A DNA stretch of 23,748 bases from contig CABRXX010000038.1 in NCBI GenBank assembly GCA_902475025.1, forward strand, positions 1 through 23,748, given 5' to 3'. Both the position numbers and the translations under genes were made by a program. How positions within the stretch are numbered: the stretch's first letter is position 1; every line of letters starts with the position of its first letter. The stretch comes from Merdiplasma sp905207905 (GTDB lineage Bacteria; Bacillota; Clostridia; Lachnospirales; Lachnospiraceae). Below, piece by piece: positions 14,149 to 21,807 of this stretch. The notes under the pieces were generated by a model. It was not told the DNA's origin. It was given only the letters and a program-made list of their open reading frames with translations, and did no database searches.

Positions 14149-16491
14149 TTAACGCACCGGACAAACCCCATTGGCGCAGTCTGATCCGCCGATATCTAAT
14201 TCCGTCTCCTCATGCTCATATCTGGACAGCAGAGAAGGATTGAAGGGGCGCATGGCATCCCTTCGCCGTTCGTATTCCTCCTGTTCAATAGCCTCGTAAG
14301 GCATCAGCTCATAAAAATTATCATCATAGCTCAAGAAAGAAAGGGCCACTACCTCATCCCAGTTTTCCCAAACCCACTGCTCCACTTCCTCCCACTCATT
14401 TTCCCGCACATGAACTGTAATGGAGCAGTTATGATCCACATAATGCTGCATAAACATCTTATAATTTTCCAGCTGTTCAATGGCTGAAACGTCAGATTTC
14501 ACCAGCCCTTCTGGCGCCTGTACCGGAAACTCCACCACCTTGGTGATGGGATCCTCCGGATCCTGCCCCACCTCCGGCAAAACCGGATAGCCCAGATCTT
14601 CGCAGACCTTGCAGAGAGGATCTGCGGCAGTGATCCGCACCCTTCGGATATAGTAAGGAGAGTGAGAATAGTGAATCCCGCTGGATACTGCCGGAAGCAG
14701 GGATAAGGTCCCCTCCGGTTTAATCGTAGTCACTAACAGCGGCTCTTTTCCTCCCAACTGCGCTGCCATTTCCTTTGCTGCCCCATGAGCGGCTGCCCGC
14801 AGCTCCTCCAGAAGCTTTACCTGTTCCTCCCTGGTCATCTCTGTGGCATTCACCATATCCTGCCAGCCGGTAAGAGAACATCCCAGCAAGCGATCCCTTT
14901 GCTGCACCGCATTCCACTGATGAATCTCCAGTTCCCGACAAGTCATCCTATATCCTGCCCTGGCGGAAAGGCGCTGAGCCTCCAGCAGCTTTTTCCGGTT
15001 CAGCCCTCCCTCCTCCACAAAGCCCATCACATTTACTGTGGTGAGGTTGCACAGACCGTGACTGTCTAACAGAATTTCTCCGCAGGGATTGCAGCCATTA
15101 AAATTGGGGCGCCGCTTTGCACCTGCCTCTTCATTGATCCACCCCGGTTCTCCGGAATAGCGCATCTGCTGCAGATGCCAGTGAAGCTTGTCCCTGGAAG
15201 GCTTGCACCGGTAATAAATAGAATTGTTGCTCATCTGCCTGTGGGCAATTTTTTTGTCGATTTCCCAGTTTCCGTTAATCTGACGATACAGATGGCTCTT
15301 TGCCTGGATACAGCTCTCATCTTCCGCATCAATCAGACCAATCTCTGAGGTGCGGCGCACTCCTCCGGAAACCACATTTTCTCCGATGATATTGGCAATA
15401 TCCAAAAGATCTATCGGCTTTAGCGCCACCCACTCTGCATTTTCCCGTTTTCCCGCTGCGGTAATGATCCTGTGAATCTTATCCAGCATATTCATCATGG
15501 AGGCATAGCCGCTGGCAGTTCCTCCGAAGGTCTTCAACCGTTCCCCCTTGGGCCGGATAGAATCGTATACTACGATCAATCGGCGGATCTTCCGGTACTC
15601 CTGATTGGTTAACAGATCAAAATAGTGGGTCAGAGCCTGAGCCCATCCCTCCTTGGAATCTCCGATGGTGATGGTGGCCGTATCTCCTGAAAATGTCAGA
15701 TCCGTATATTCCAGCCGTTCTCTGGCTGGACGGGGATCATAGGACTTCTGGATAATGCTGAAATCAGTCCGCACCGGAGGCAGTTTCTTGGCATCTGACT
15801 CCAGCACCCGGACTCCAACGCCGCTTCCCACCATTAACAGGTAGAACAGATCATGAAATGCTGTAAAGCTGTCGATTACCGTAAAAGCGCAGTTATAATT
15901 TGCCATAGGATACTGTTCTGCCACCGCCGTACCGCCTACCCAGAGCGTACGTCCGGAAAGAAACTGGCGCATGTGATAAATATTATCGTACAGCTTTTCT
16001 GCCTCCTCCCTGGAAGTAGGCGCCAGGGAACAGTTATACTCCACTGCCCGGCATACCGTTTCCCACCAAAATTCTCTTCTTCCGTTGTTCGGCAGATATC
16101 TGGAGTAGGTTCTGGTATATACGAAGGCGCCTAACTGCTCCATAGGATTTTTCGTATGCTTATAGGGACTTAAAAATTCTTTTCTCAGCAGACCTTCTTT
16201 TCTGACGCCTCCAGCCCGCTCCTTTTCCTTTTCTAACCGGTACCGAATATAGGCCTTGGCAGTCTGATACTGATGCTGTTCAAACAGCGTCTCCTCCACG
16301 GTATCCTGGATCACCTCAATATCCCAGGTCTCTTCCTTTCGTTCCTGAAGCTTTGCAGACACTGCCCGGGTAATGCTCTGCACCATCTCATCATCATGTT
16401 CCCCCACTGCCGCCGCTGCCAGCTCAATTGCTCTTGCGATAAATTCTGCGTCAAAGGGCACAACTTTACCGCTTCGTTTTCTTACATTCAT
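14149..16491 (-). CDS. nrdJ: Class II (adenosylcobalamin-dependent) ribonucleotide reductase
   Basis: Reduces ribonucleotides to deoxyribonucleotides using an adenosylcobalamin-generated thiyl radical, without an oxygen requirement. The 780-residue protein starts with an ATP-cone (about 1-90; VRKRSGKVVPFDAEFIARAI). The catalytic chain has the class II pattern: Cys201 in NYNCAF, thiyl Cys470 and Glu472 in NPCGEI, and Cys481 in LCNLTTVN. The C-terminal relay pair is Cys772 and Cys777 (DCANGVC). The 11-residue spacing 470-481 and 5-residue spacing 772-777 match the monomeric Lactobacillus-type enzyme, suggesting a triphosphate reductase. ATG at 16491 has AGGAGGTG upstream. It lies next to two corrinoid importers. 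No cobalamin riboswitch is visible upstream of nrdJ. Confidence 0.95.
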   Translation of the reverse strand: MNVRKRSGKVVPFDAEFIARAIELAAAAVGEHDDEMVQSITRAVSAKLQERKEETWDIEVIQDTVEETLFEQHQYQTAKAYIRYRLEKEKERAGGVRKEGLLRKEFLSPYKHTKNPMEQLGAFVYTRTYSRYLPNNGRREFWWETVCRAVEYNCSLAPTSREEAEKLYDNIYHMRQFLSGRTLWVGGTAVAEQYPMANYNCAFTVIDSFTAFHDLFYLLMVGSGVGVRVLESDAKKLPPVRTDFSIIQKSYDPRPARERLEYTDLTFSGDTATITIGDSKEGWAQALTHYFDLLTNQEYRKIRRLIVVYDSIRPKGERLKTFGGTASGYASMMNMLDKIHRIITAAGKRENAEWVALKPIDLLDIANIIGENVVSGGVRRTSEIGLIDAEDESCIQAKSHLYRQINGNWEIDKKIAHRQMSNNSIYYRCKPSRDKLHWHLQQMRYSGEPGWINEEAGAKRRPNFNGCNPCGEILLDSHGLCNLTTVNVMGFVEEGGLNRKKLLEAQRLSARAGYRMTCRELEIHQWNAVQQRDRLLGCSLTGWQDMVNATEMTREEQVKLLEELRAAAHGAAKEMAAQLGGKEPLLVTTIKPEGTLSLLPAVSSGIHYSHSPYYIRRVRITAADPLCKVCEDLGYPVLPEVGQDPEDPITKVVEFPVQAPEGLVKSDVSAIEQLENYKMFMQHYVDHNCSITVHVRENEWEEVEQWVWENWDEVVALSFLSYDDNFYELMPYEAIEQEEYERRRDAMRPFNPSLLSRYEHEETELDIGGSDCANGVCPVR

Positions 16492-16602
16492 AGGACACCT
16501 CCTGATTTTCTGCACTCCAGGTTCTGCCTCCCAACTGGCACAGCTGAATCTTCCTCTCTGTTCGCCTGATTTTTCCTGTTTTGGGGCAGTCCCTTTTTTG
16601 TT

Positions 16603-16635
16603 ATCATATCAGATATCCTAGTAAAATACTAGGAT
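16603..16635 (-). promoter_or_regulatory. Palindrome and -10-like box upstream of nrdJ
   Basis: A perfect 9-bp inverted repeat, ATCCTAGTA / TACTAGGAT, with a 3-base centre lies at 16615-16635. On the minus strand it is followed seven bases later by TATGAT (16603-16608), a good -10 box, so the palindrome would cover the -35 region. It is a plausible repressor operator for nrdJ. It does not clearly match the NrdR box consensus, so the regulator is unknown. Confidence 0.4.
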
Positions 16636-16765
16636 TTTCTTTCAAGAATCCTGTTTCTTCTATTTTACACAAAAATCAGGTTCCTTTTTTAGAAAAAGTA
16701 TCTATTTTGCCGTACTCTGTTTTTTTCCATCTCTTCCGCAGCCGGCCGGTTCTCTGCAAATTCTG

Positions 16766-16794
16766 TTTACTATTTCCTTCTTTTCGCTTATAAT
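16766..16794 (+). promoter_or_regulatory. Promoter for the AI-2E-family transporter gene
   Basis: TTTACT, 17-bp spacer, then a perfect TATAAT, about 80 bp upstream of the start codon at 16877 on the plus strand. Confidence 0.65.
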
Positions 16795-16876
16795 AGCATC
16801 AGTATGCAAAGGGCTGCACCATCCTTTGAAACGGTTGAAGAAGTTATGAACATAATGGAAGGAAGATACCCTGCTT

Positions 16877-18085
16877 ATGAAAAACAATGCCATGAAAAAA
16901 TATTTTTATATTTCTCTCACTGTGCTGGGCACTGCTGCTCTTGGCGGACTGGTGCTAATGCTTCTGTTTTATACAGACGACCTGGCCAACGCTGTCAAAC
17001 GTCTGCTGGCTATTCCCCAACCCTTTATTTACGGCGCAGTGATCGCCTATATTTTGACTCCCGTGTGCAGACTGCTGGAAACTCTCCTCACCAGGCTGGA
17101 ACACCGTCTCTTTAAAAAGGAACATCCTAAAATTCTTCGGGCCTGCTCCGTAGGTCTTAGCTTTGCCCTGGGACTCCTGCTGATCTTTTTGTTTTTTGTG
17201 GCTGTGATTCCTCAGCTGGTTACCAGTATCTCTGCCATCATCTCCCTGATTCCCGATGTTATGACCGACTTCCAGATCTGGCTGGAAACCCTTGAGAGCG
17301 GGGAGTGGTCTCACGAGCTGGTAGTAGCTCTGGAACAAGCCATCACCACCTTGAGCAAATGGCTGGAGGATTTCCTCAGCACAGACCTTCTGCCCCAGAT
17401 GCAGGCCCTCATCTCCAATGTGACCTCCAGTGTGTTCAGCCTTATCGATGTGCTGAAAAACTTCGGTATCGGCTGCATTGTGGCTTTCTACCTGCTCTCA
17501 GGCAGGGAGCGTTTCTGCGCTCAGGCAAAACTGCTGCTGTACAGTATTTTTAATCAGACCTGGGCAGACCGGATCCTGGCGGAGGTTCACTATGCAGACC
17601 GGATGTTCAGCGGCTTCCTAAGCGGCCAGCTGCTGGATTCTGCTATCATCGGAGTAATCTGCTTTTGCTTTACCTCCCTCACCAAGACTCCCTACGCCCT
17701 GCTGATCAGTGTGATCGTAGGCGTCACCAACATGATCCCCTTTTTCGGGCCATACCTGGGGGCAATCCCATCTGCCATTTTTATCCTCATGGTGAGCCCC
17801 TCCCAGTGTCTGCTGTTTCTTATTTTTATCCTGATCCTGCAGCAGATTGACGGAAACGTGATCAGCCCCCATATTCTGGGAGAAAAATTGGGGATCTCCG
17901 GTATCTGGGTTCTGTTTGCCATCCTGTTTTTCGGTTCTTTGTGGGGTCTTCTCGGAATGCTCATCGGGGTTCCGGTGTTTGCCATTCTCTACGATCTGAT
18001 TCGAAAATCCATCCGCTTAGGACTCCGGCGTCAAAAACAGGAAGCCCTGCTGGAGGATTATCGCCGAAATTTCCCGGAGGACTGA
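16877..18085 (+). CDS. AI-2E family transporter (YtvI/PerM-like membrane protein)
   Basis: A 402-residue polytopic membrane protein of the AI-2E transporter family (PF01594). The expected layout is present: two N-terminal hydrophobic helices with a PFIYGAVIAYILTPVCR segment, a long soluble helical region (about 100-200), then a C-terminal membrane block with GVTNMIPFFGPYLGAIP and DGNVISPHILGEKLGISGIW, the two family signatures. Members are variously proposed to export AI-2, sodium or other small molecules, so the substrate is open. ATG at 16877 has GGAAGGAAG rather far upstream (about 12 bases); an ATG five codons later is possible. The gene converges with the phosphatase gene and leaves only 12 bp between stops. 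Confidence 0.9.
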   Translation: MKNNAMKKYFYISLTVLGTAALGGLVLMLLFYTDDLANAVKRLLAIPQPFIYGAVIAYILTPVCRLLETLLTRLEHRLFKKEHPKILRACSVGLSFALGLLLIFLFFVAVIPQLVTSISAIISLIPDVMTDFQIWLETLESGEWSHELVVALEQAITTLSKWLEDFLSTDLLPQMQALISNVTSSVFSLIDVLKNFGIGCIVAFYLLSGRERFCAQAKLLLYSIFNQTWADRILAEVHYADRMFSGFLSGQLLDSAIIGVICFCFTSLTKTPYALLISVIVGVTNMIPFFGPYLGAIPSAIFILMVSPSQCLLFLIFILILQQIDGNVISPHILGEKLGISGIWVLFAILFFGSLWGLLGMLIGVPVFAILYDLIRKSIRLGLRRQKQEALLEDYRRNFPED

Positions 18086-18097
18086 TCTTAAATACAC

Positions 18098-18868
18098 TTA
18101 GTGCCGTTCCTCCCCCTCAAAGGTTTCGCAGAACCTGGCCGAGAAAGAAGGCTCCCTATTTCCTGCATACAGATGGGAAATATCCCCGATTTTGGAAGCC
18201 CGGAAGGTAACAATGCCCTTTTCCCGCTCCTCTGTAAATACCTCTGTGACAGAGGTGGGCGCCATGGCCAGATTCTGCCACAGCAGGAAAGGCGAAACAT
18301 TCCACAGATGGGACAGCACCGCGCAGGTGGCGCCAAAATGGCAGTACAGGGCAATGGTATCCCGGTTTCCCTGATGGGTTCTGTACCATCCAGCCTCCCG
18401 GTGATAGCCATACTGCGCCAGCAGTTCATCCACCCCTGCCGAAACCATCTCATAAACTTTGTTGAGATCGCTGCAGCGGGCCACCTCACTGTCCTTCCAC
18501 CCATCTCCCGTAAAATACTCCGGCTGTTTCTGCCAGTAGGAGGGAACCATGTCCCAGGCAATCCGTTTTCGGAACCTCCCATCCTCTTTCTCTGTATCCG
18601 GATAAGCCCTTTGCAGAGCCTCACTTCCATTAATGTCCACTCTGGCTGGAAATTCCTGAAGCCAGTCCAGCACACTGGCCATTCTCCCGTTTCTCTTCAG
18701 TGTATACTCTGCGGTCTCCCTGGCTCTCCCAAGAGGCGATACATAAAAATCTGTCACGTCTTCTTTTGCCATGCGCTCCGCCAGAAGGGCAGCCTCTACC
18801 TTCCCTCTTTCTGTCAGCGCATCCCTCTCATAATCAGGATCCCCATGGCGTATCAATAAAATTCTCAT
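18098..18868 (-). CDS. Histidine phosphatase superfamily protein
   Basis: A 256-residue cytosolic phosphatase of the phosphoglycerate mutase-like branch. It starts with RILLIRHGDPDY, giving the phospho-accepting His8 in the R-H-G triad, followed by LTERGKVEAALLAERM and YVSPLGRARETAEY (the second conserved Arg). The second catalytic His is in LYCHFGATC. The length is larger than minimal members (about 200), with an insert around WDMVPSYWQKQ. The substrate is unknown. ATG at 18868 has AAAGGAG upstream. It overlaps by ATGA with a possible small ORF upstream and lies in the same direction as the MFS transporter gene. Confidence 0.88.
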   Translation of the reverse strand: MRILLIRHGDPDYERDALTERGKVEAALLAERMAKEDVTDFYVSPLGRARETAEYTLKRNGRMASVLDWLQEFPARVDINGSEALQRAYPDTEKEDGRFRKRIAWDMVPSYWQKQPEYFTGDGWKDSEVARCSDLNKVYEMVSAGVDELLAQYGYHREAGWYRTHQGNRDTIALYCHFGATCAVLSHLWNVSPFLLWQNLAMAPTSVTEVFTEEREKGIVTFRASKIGDISHLYAGNREPSFSARFCETFEGEERH

Positions 18869-19038
18869 TTTTCTCCTTTCCGGCCATCCTGCCCTTCTCC
18901 CTGCACGCAGATCACCATTTCCGGATACTTTCCCACCGGCAAAGGCAGACAGGGCCGCCAACCGTGGCCCCAGCCATCGAATTGTGTTTTATAACGTTTT
19001 CCAGAACATGGTATCTTCTTTTTCGCCCGTATCTTCAT
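18865..19038 (-). CDS. Possible 57-residue small protein, translationally coupled to the phosphatase
   Basis: No known family is recognised. The ORF starts at an ATG with GAGGGAGG just upstream, and its stop overlaps the phosphatase ATG as ATGA. The product is basic, beginning MKIRAKKKIPCSG and containing FDGWGHGWRP and LPLPVGKYPEM, with two further cysteines (Cys30, Cys44) and no membrane segment. Its start overlaps by ATGA with the end of the acetyltransferase remnant. The clean coupling on both sides argues that it may be real, but the short length leaves open that it is chance or part of a decayed gene. Confidence 0.4.
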   Translation of the reverse strand: MKIRAKKKIPCSGKRYKTQFDGWGHGWRPCLPLPVGKYPEMVICVQGEGQDGRKGEK

Positions 19039-19190
19039 TGCCTCCCTCTGACAGGATTGAAAAATCTTCCCTGGGATAGAAGGCAACTGCTCATAAATTC
19101 TTCTGGGCTAAAAGAATGAGGGGCCATATTTCCCAAAAGCCACAGCTTCATAACCTGTTCTGTATCTGACATCTGGAATTTCCGAATTAT
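19035..19190 (-). pseudogene. GNAT acetyltransferase N-terminal remnant
   Basis: The reading IIRKFQMSDTEQVMKLWL then NMAPHSFSPEEF is the classic first helix-strand of a GNAT acetyltransferase, but the homology ends after about 32 residues and a stop follows at residue 52. AGGAGGG sits correctly upstream, yet the codon in the start position is ATA (19188-19190) rather than ATG. It overlaps the MFS stop codon. This looks like a decayed gene once translated after the transporter. Confidence 0.45.
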
Positions 19191-20416
19191 CTTTTCTCCC
19201 TCCTGCACTTTGCTGAATATCGACTTGAAACACCGGCAGTAAGAAGAACCATACACAGACCGGAGAGGAAAAACCAGACATTTACCCCTACTTTTTCTGC
19301 TATTGGGCTGCTAAAAAGCAAGCCAATCGGCATTGTAACAGAAGAGATCAGAGTAAGTACCGAAAATGCCCGCCCCATTTTTTCCGGAGATATGGTTTCC
19401 TGCATATAGGCAGTCAGCGGAATTGTATGAACATTTCCGAAAGCTCCTAAACAGCTGCAGCCTCCTGCAAAGAAAAACCAGCCACCATAAGTCGGCGGTA
19501 TGATACCGCAGATCAGTGACATCACTCCCATTCCAAACAAACCGATAAAGGAAACTCTGATTTTCCGATTTATCTTCAGAACGCTGGAAAATAAAAGGGA
19601 AGCTATCATCATGCCAATTGCAAAGGACAGTTCCACAGCGCTGCCATACATTGCCGACAACTTAAAATAGTCACTTGTCATCAGTGGATAAAAAGAAGAT
19701 AACGGTGCATAGAAGAACATACAGAGTGCTTCTGCACTCACGATATAAAACAATTTTTTATCTTCTTTGAATACCTGCAATCCCTCTTTTATTTCTGCTG
19801 TAAAATGCTGTTTTTCCCGTTCTGTCTTTTCAAGTTCCGGAATTTTAACAATAGCTAACGCAATACTTGCTAAAATTGCTCCCACCACATCGCTCATCAA
19901 AACGACGGACATCGGGAAAATCGCATACAAAGACGCACCGATTACCGGCCCCAGTAAAAATGAACCGGCATTTAGAAGCTGCATCCACCCATTCGTCTTT
20001 ACTAACTGATCTTTTGGTACAAGCTCCGGAATAATCGACTGTATTGCCGGCTGCTGGAATGTGCTTCCAATTCCCCGGACACACAGCATAACAAACACCG
20101 TCCATACAGGCAGGTCAAAAAAGAACAGCAATCCTGCATAAATCAGGGCAACTGCCCCCATTGCCATATCCGAAAAAATAGAGATAAATTTTCGGTTATA
20201 ACGGTCAGCCGCAATTCCAGCCAGCGGACTAAATAAGGTCATTGGGAGATAGGCAACAAGCCCTGCTATTCCCAACATAAATGGCGAAGATGTTTTTTCA
20301 GCAAGCCACCAAATCAGAGCAAATTGAACGCCGTGGCTTCCTAACATGGAAACTGCCTGTCCCAATGCGACAGCCATAAACTGTGATTTCCATTTTTGTT
20401 TTTGTATTTTTTCCAT
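19187..20416 (-). CDS. Mef-like MFS drug efflux transporter (DHA3 family)
   Basis: A 409-residue major facilitator with 12 predicted membrane segments, resembling macrolide-efflux (Mef) proteins in length and motifs. The first segment begins FMAVALGQAVSMLG, the cytoplasmic loop 2-3 carries GIAADRYNRK (motif A), and the PVWTVFVMLCVRGIGSTFQQPA stretch and NAGSFLLGPVIGASLYAI (segment 5) are family-like. The drug exported is unknown. ATG at 20416 is chosen because GAGAGG precedes it; the ATGs at 20434 and 20440 have no Shine-Dalgarno. A short leader ORF, alternative hairpins and a palindrome upstream suggest inducible expression. Downstream genes on the same strand overlap or nearly touch. Confidence 0.88.
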   Translation of the reverse strand: MEKIQKQKWKSQFMAVALGQAVSMLGSHGVQFALIWWLAEKTSSPFMLGIAGLVAYLPMTLFSPLAGIAADRYNRKFISIFSDMAMGAVALIYAGLLFFFDLPVWTVFVMLCVRGIGSTFQQPAIQSIIPELVPKDQLVKTNGWMQLLNAGSFLLGPVIGASLYAIFPMSVVLMSDVVGAILASIALAIVKIPELEKTEREKQHFTAEIKEGLQVFKEDKKLFYIVSAEALCMFFYAPLSSFYPLMTSDYFKLSAMYGSAVELSFAIGMMIASLLFSSVLKINRKIRVSFIGLFGMGVMSLICGIIPPTYGGWFFFAGGCSCLGAFGNVHTIPLTAYMQETISPEKMGRAFSVLTLISSVTMPIGLLFSSPIAEKVGVNVWFFLSGLCMVLLTAGVSSRYSAKCRREKR

Positions 20417-20421
20417 ATCAA

Positions 20422-20484
20422 ATTGTCCTCTCATTTGCAAAATAGTTTTTCAAACAGGGGACAATATCAAATGCGATCATCCCC
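20422..20484 (-). promoter_or_regulatory. Mutually exclusive hairpins between the leader ORF and the MFS gene
   Basis: On the minus strand arm 1, GGGGATGAT (20476-20484), starts right after the leader stop and can pair with arm 2, ATTGTCCCC (20457-20465), with a 10-base loop. Arm 2 can instead pair with arm 3, GGACAAT (20422-20428), which overlaps the MFS ribosome binding site GAGAGG (20427-20432). The two structures exclude each other, so translation of the leader could decide access to the MFS start. Confidence 0.5.
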
Positions 20485-20505
20485 TTATTGTGCTGCTTCC
20501 GACAT
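20485..20505 (-). CDS. Six-codon leader peptide of the MFS transporter gene
   Basis: ATG to TAA encodes MSEAAQ. Its Shine-Dalgarno, AAGGGAGGTG, is nearly a full complement of the 16S rRNA 3' end and lies seven bases from the ATG, stronger than that of the MFS gene itself. Such leaders precede inducible resistance genes including mef and erm. Translation is inferred from the signal, not proven by length or conservation. Confidence 0.5.
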   Translation of the reverse strand: MSEAAQ

Positions 20506-20542
20506 CAAGCCACCTCCCTTCAAAAAATTTTATTTTCCGCTT

Positions 20543-20568
20543 AATATAGCATCCCTGTACACGGATGC
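20543..20568 (-). promoter_or_regulatory. Palindrome beside a -10-like box upstream of the MFS leader
   Basis: An inverted repeat GCATCC-N8-GGATGC (20549-20568) is flanked by further imperfect symmetry (TATAGC on both sides). On the minus strand it ends directly before TATATT (20543-20548), a fair -10 box. Position suits an operator for a dimeric repressor or a MerR-like activator. No good -35 box is seen. Confidence 0.35.
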
Positions 20569-20621
20569 AGCTATAAATAGTTCCTGATAGCTAATTTAAT
20601 ATATCTATTTTCCATTACTAG

Positions 20622-21107
20622 CTAATCAAACAGCAGACTATAAGCCTCCTCATACACGCCTTCCGAGTGGACAATATGATAATACCTGTCATTCAATTGT
20701 GCAGAAGAAAATTGCGAATCATTGTGTAAATTTACAAATAGTGATGAATTTTCCAAATCCACTTTAACGGTGATGTGAGTATCACCATCTAAAACGGTAT
20801 GGGATTTTATCGCAGGTAAAAGTTTATTTCTTATTTTTACATTTTCAAATACAGATACAAGACGGTCATTTAAATCTTTTGATATTTCATTCTTTGATAA
20901 ATCTAATGTACCATATATACCGTCTTTTTTATAGTCAATGCTAATTAATCTTATTTCAGGATTATCATTTGAACGAATCATCTGTTTATCCTTAAAATAT
21001 ACGAAGCATGTCATTGCAGCAGCGATAACTACTAAAAACAAGTAAAAATATTTCTTCCGTTCTGCTTGTCTTATCCCTTCAACGAATCGGTTCTTCTCTT
21101 GCTTCAT
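20622..21107 (-). CDS. Hypothetical single-pass membrane protein encoded after the XRE regulator
   Basis: No known family is recognised. The 161-residue product has a charged cytosolic start (MKQEKNRFVEGIRQAERKK), one membrane segment (about residues 20-38, YFYLFLVVIAAAMTCFVYF) and an external domain of about 120 residues with alternating strands, such as ITVKVDLENSSLFVNL. ATG at 21107 has AAAAGGATC upstream. The gene lies 41 bp after the XRE regulator stop on the same strand, so the two are probably one operon. The membrane topology of both proteins suggests they act together at the membrane, for example as a sensor and a regulator, but this is inference. Confidence 0.7.
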   Translation of the reverse strand: MKQEKNRFVEGIRQAERKKYFYLFLVVIAAAMTCFVYFKDKQMIRSNDNPEIRLISIDYKKDGIYGTLDLSKNEISKDLNDRLVSVFENVKIRNKLLPAIKSHTVLDGDTHITVKVDLENSSLFVNLHNDSQFSSAQLNDRYYHIVHSEGVYEEAYSLLFD

Positions 21108-21148
21108 GATTGATCCTTTTTCAAAATTCCAATTTTCTGCACTTTTCC

Positions 21149-21670
21149 TTATAGCTTTTTACACATAAATAATTCTTGCTTCCTTTGTTTTAAACTAACT
21201 TCGTGATTGTTATTATAGAAACCGACAAACTCAAAAAAGATACCCAAACTGGTCAATGCACCTGCTGCAAAATCATCGATCGGATTATTAAAAATCATTG
21301 CCAATACTTCAAATTGATGATTTAAAATAACCAACAAAAAGCAAATACCACCTATAATAAAGTACTTATTTACTTTCTTTCTTTTGACTTCTTTTTCATT
21401 GCTGCTATATTCTGCAACCTTCAATACAGCTTCTTTTAATTCTTCATTCATTTTCTCGCTTTTCCGTTCTCCCTCCAATAATTCTCGCAAATCAATTTCA
21501 TAATAATCGGACAGCTCAATCAGCGTATCTAAATCAGGCATATTATTACCTGTTTCCCACCTTGATACAGACCGTCGAGATACATGAAACTGTTCTGCAA
21601 GCTGTTCCTGAGTAAGCCCTTTCTCTTTACGAAGTTCTTTCAAAAATTCTCCAATTTTTATTTGATTCAT
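21149..21670 (-). CDS. XRE-family transcriptional regulator with C-terminal membrane segments
   Basis: A 173-residue protein with an N-terminal helix-turn-helix (about 5-60; KELRKEKGLTQEQLAEQF and VSRRSVSRWETG), the Cro/CI type with the common Firmicutes variant SRRSVSRWE. A charged linker (about 65-100) follows, then two hydrophobic segments (about 102-119 and 133-153) and a basic tail. ATG at 21670 has AGGAGG upstream. Such HTH-plus-membrane proteins are frequent in gut clostridia next to small membrane proteins or transporters. Target promoters are unknown; the MFS leader region and its own promoter are natural candidates. Confidence 0.88.
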   Translation of the reverse strand: MNQIKIGEFLKELRKEKGLTQEQLAEQFHVSRRSVSRWETGNNMPDLDTLIELSDYYEIDLRELLEGERKSEKMNEELKEAVLKVAEYSSNEKEVKRKKVNKYFIIGGICFLLVILNHQFEVLAMIFNNPIDDFAAGALTSLGIFFEFVGFYNNNHEVSLKQRKQELFMCKKL

Positions 21671-21706
21671 ATTTTTTTGGCCTCCTTGGAAAACATCTTA
21701 TCTTTA

Positions 21707-21746
21707 GCCAACTAAAAAGTACAGGACACAAAGCGAGCAATATCCT
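21707..21746. repeat. 40-bp direct repeat, copy A
   Basis: Matches copy B (23295-23334) at 38 of 40 positions; the shared core includes CTAAAAAGTACAGGACACAA. Same orientation as copy B, 1588 bp away, with the DUF4143 ATPase gene between. It lies just upstream of the XRE gene and could contribute to its promoter. A terminal repeat of a mobile element or a recombination core are the likely explanations. Confidence 0.8.
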
Positions 21747-21807
21747 GATTTTATGAACGGGACACTTCATGTCTCATTCATGATCCATTCAGAAAGCCCC
21801 AATGATA

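Noticed and set aside
16492..16700. Looked for a cobalamin riboswitch upstream of nrdJ.
   Set aside because: No B12 box or GCCACTG-type element is present on the minus strand in this interval.
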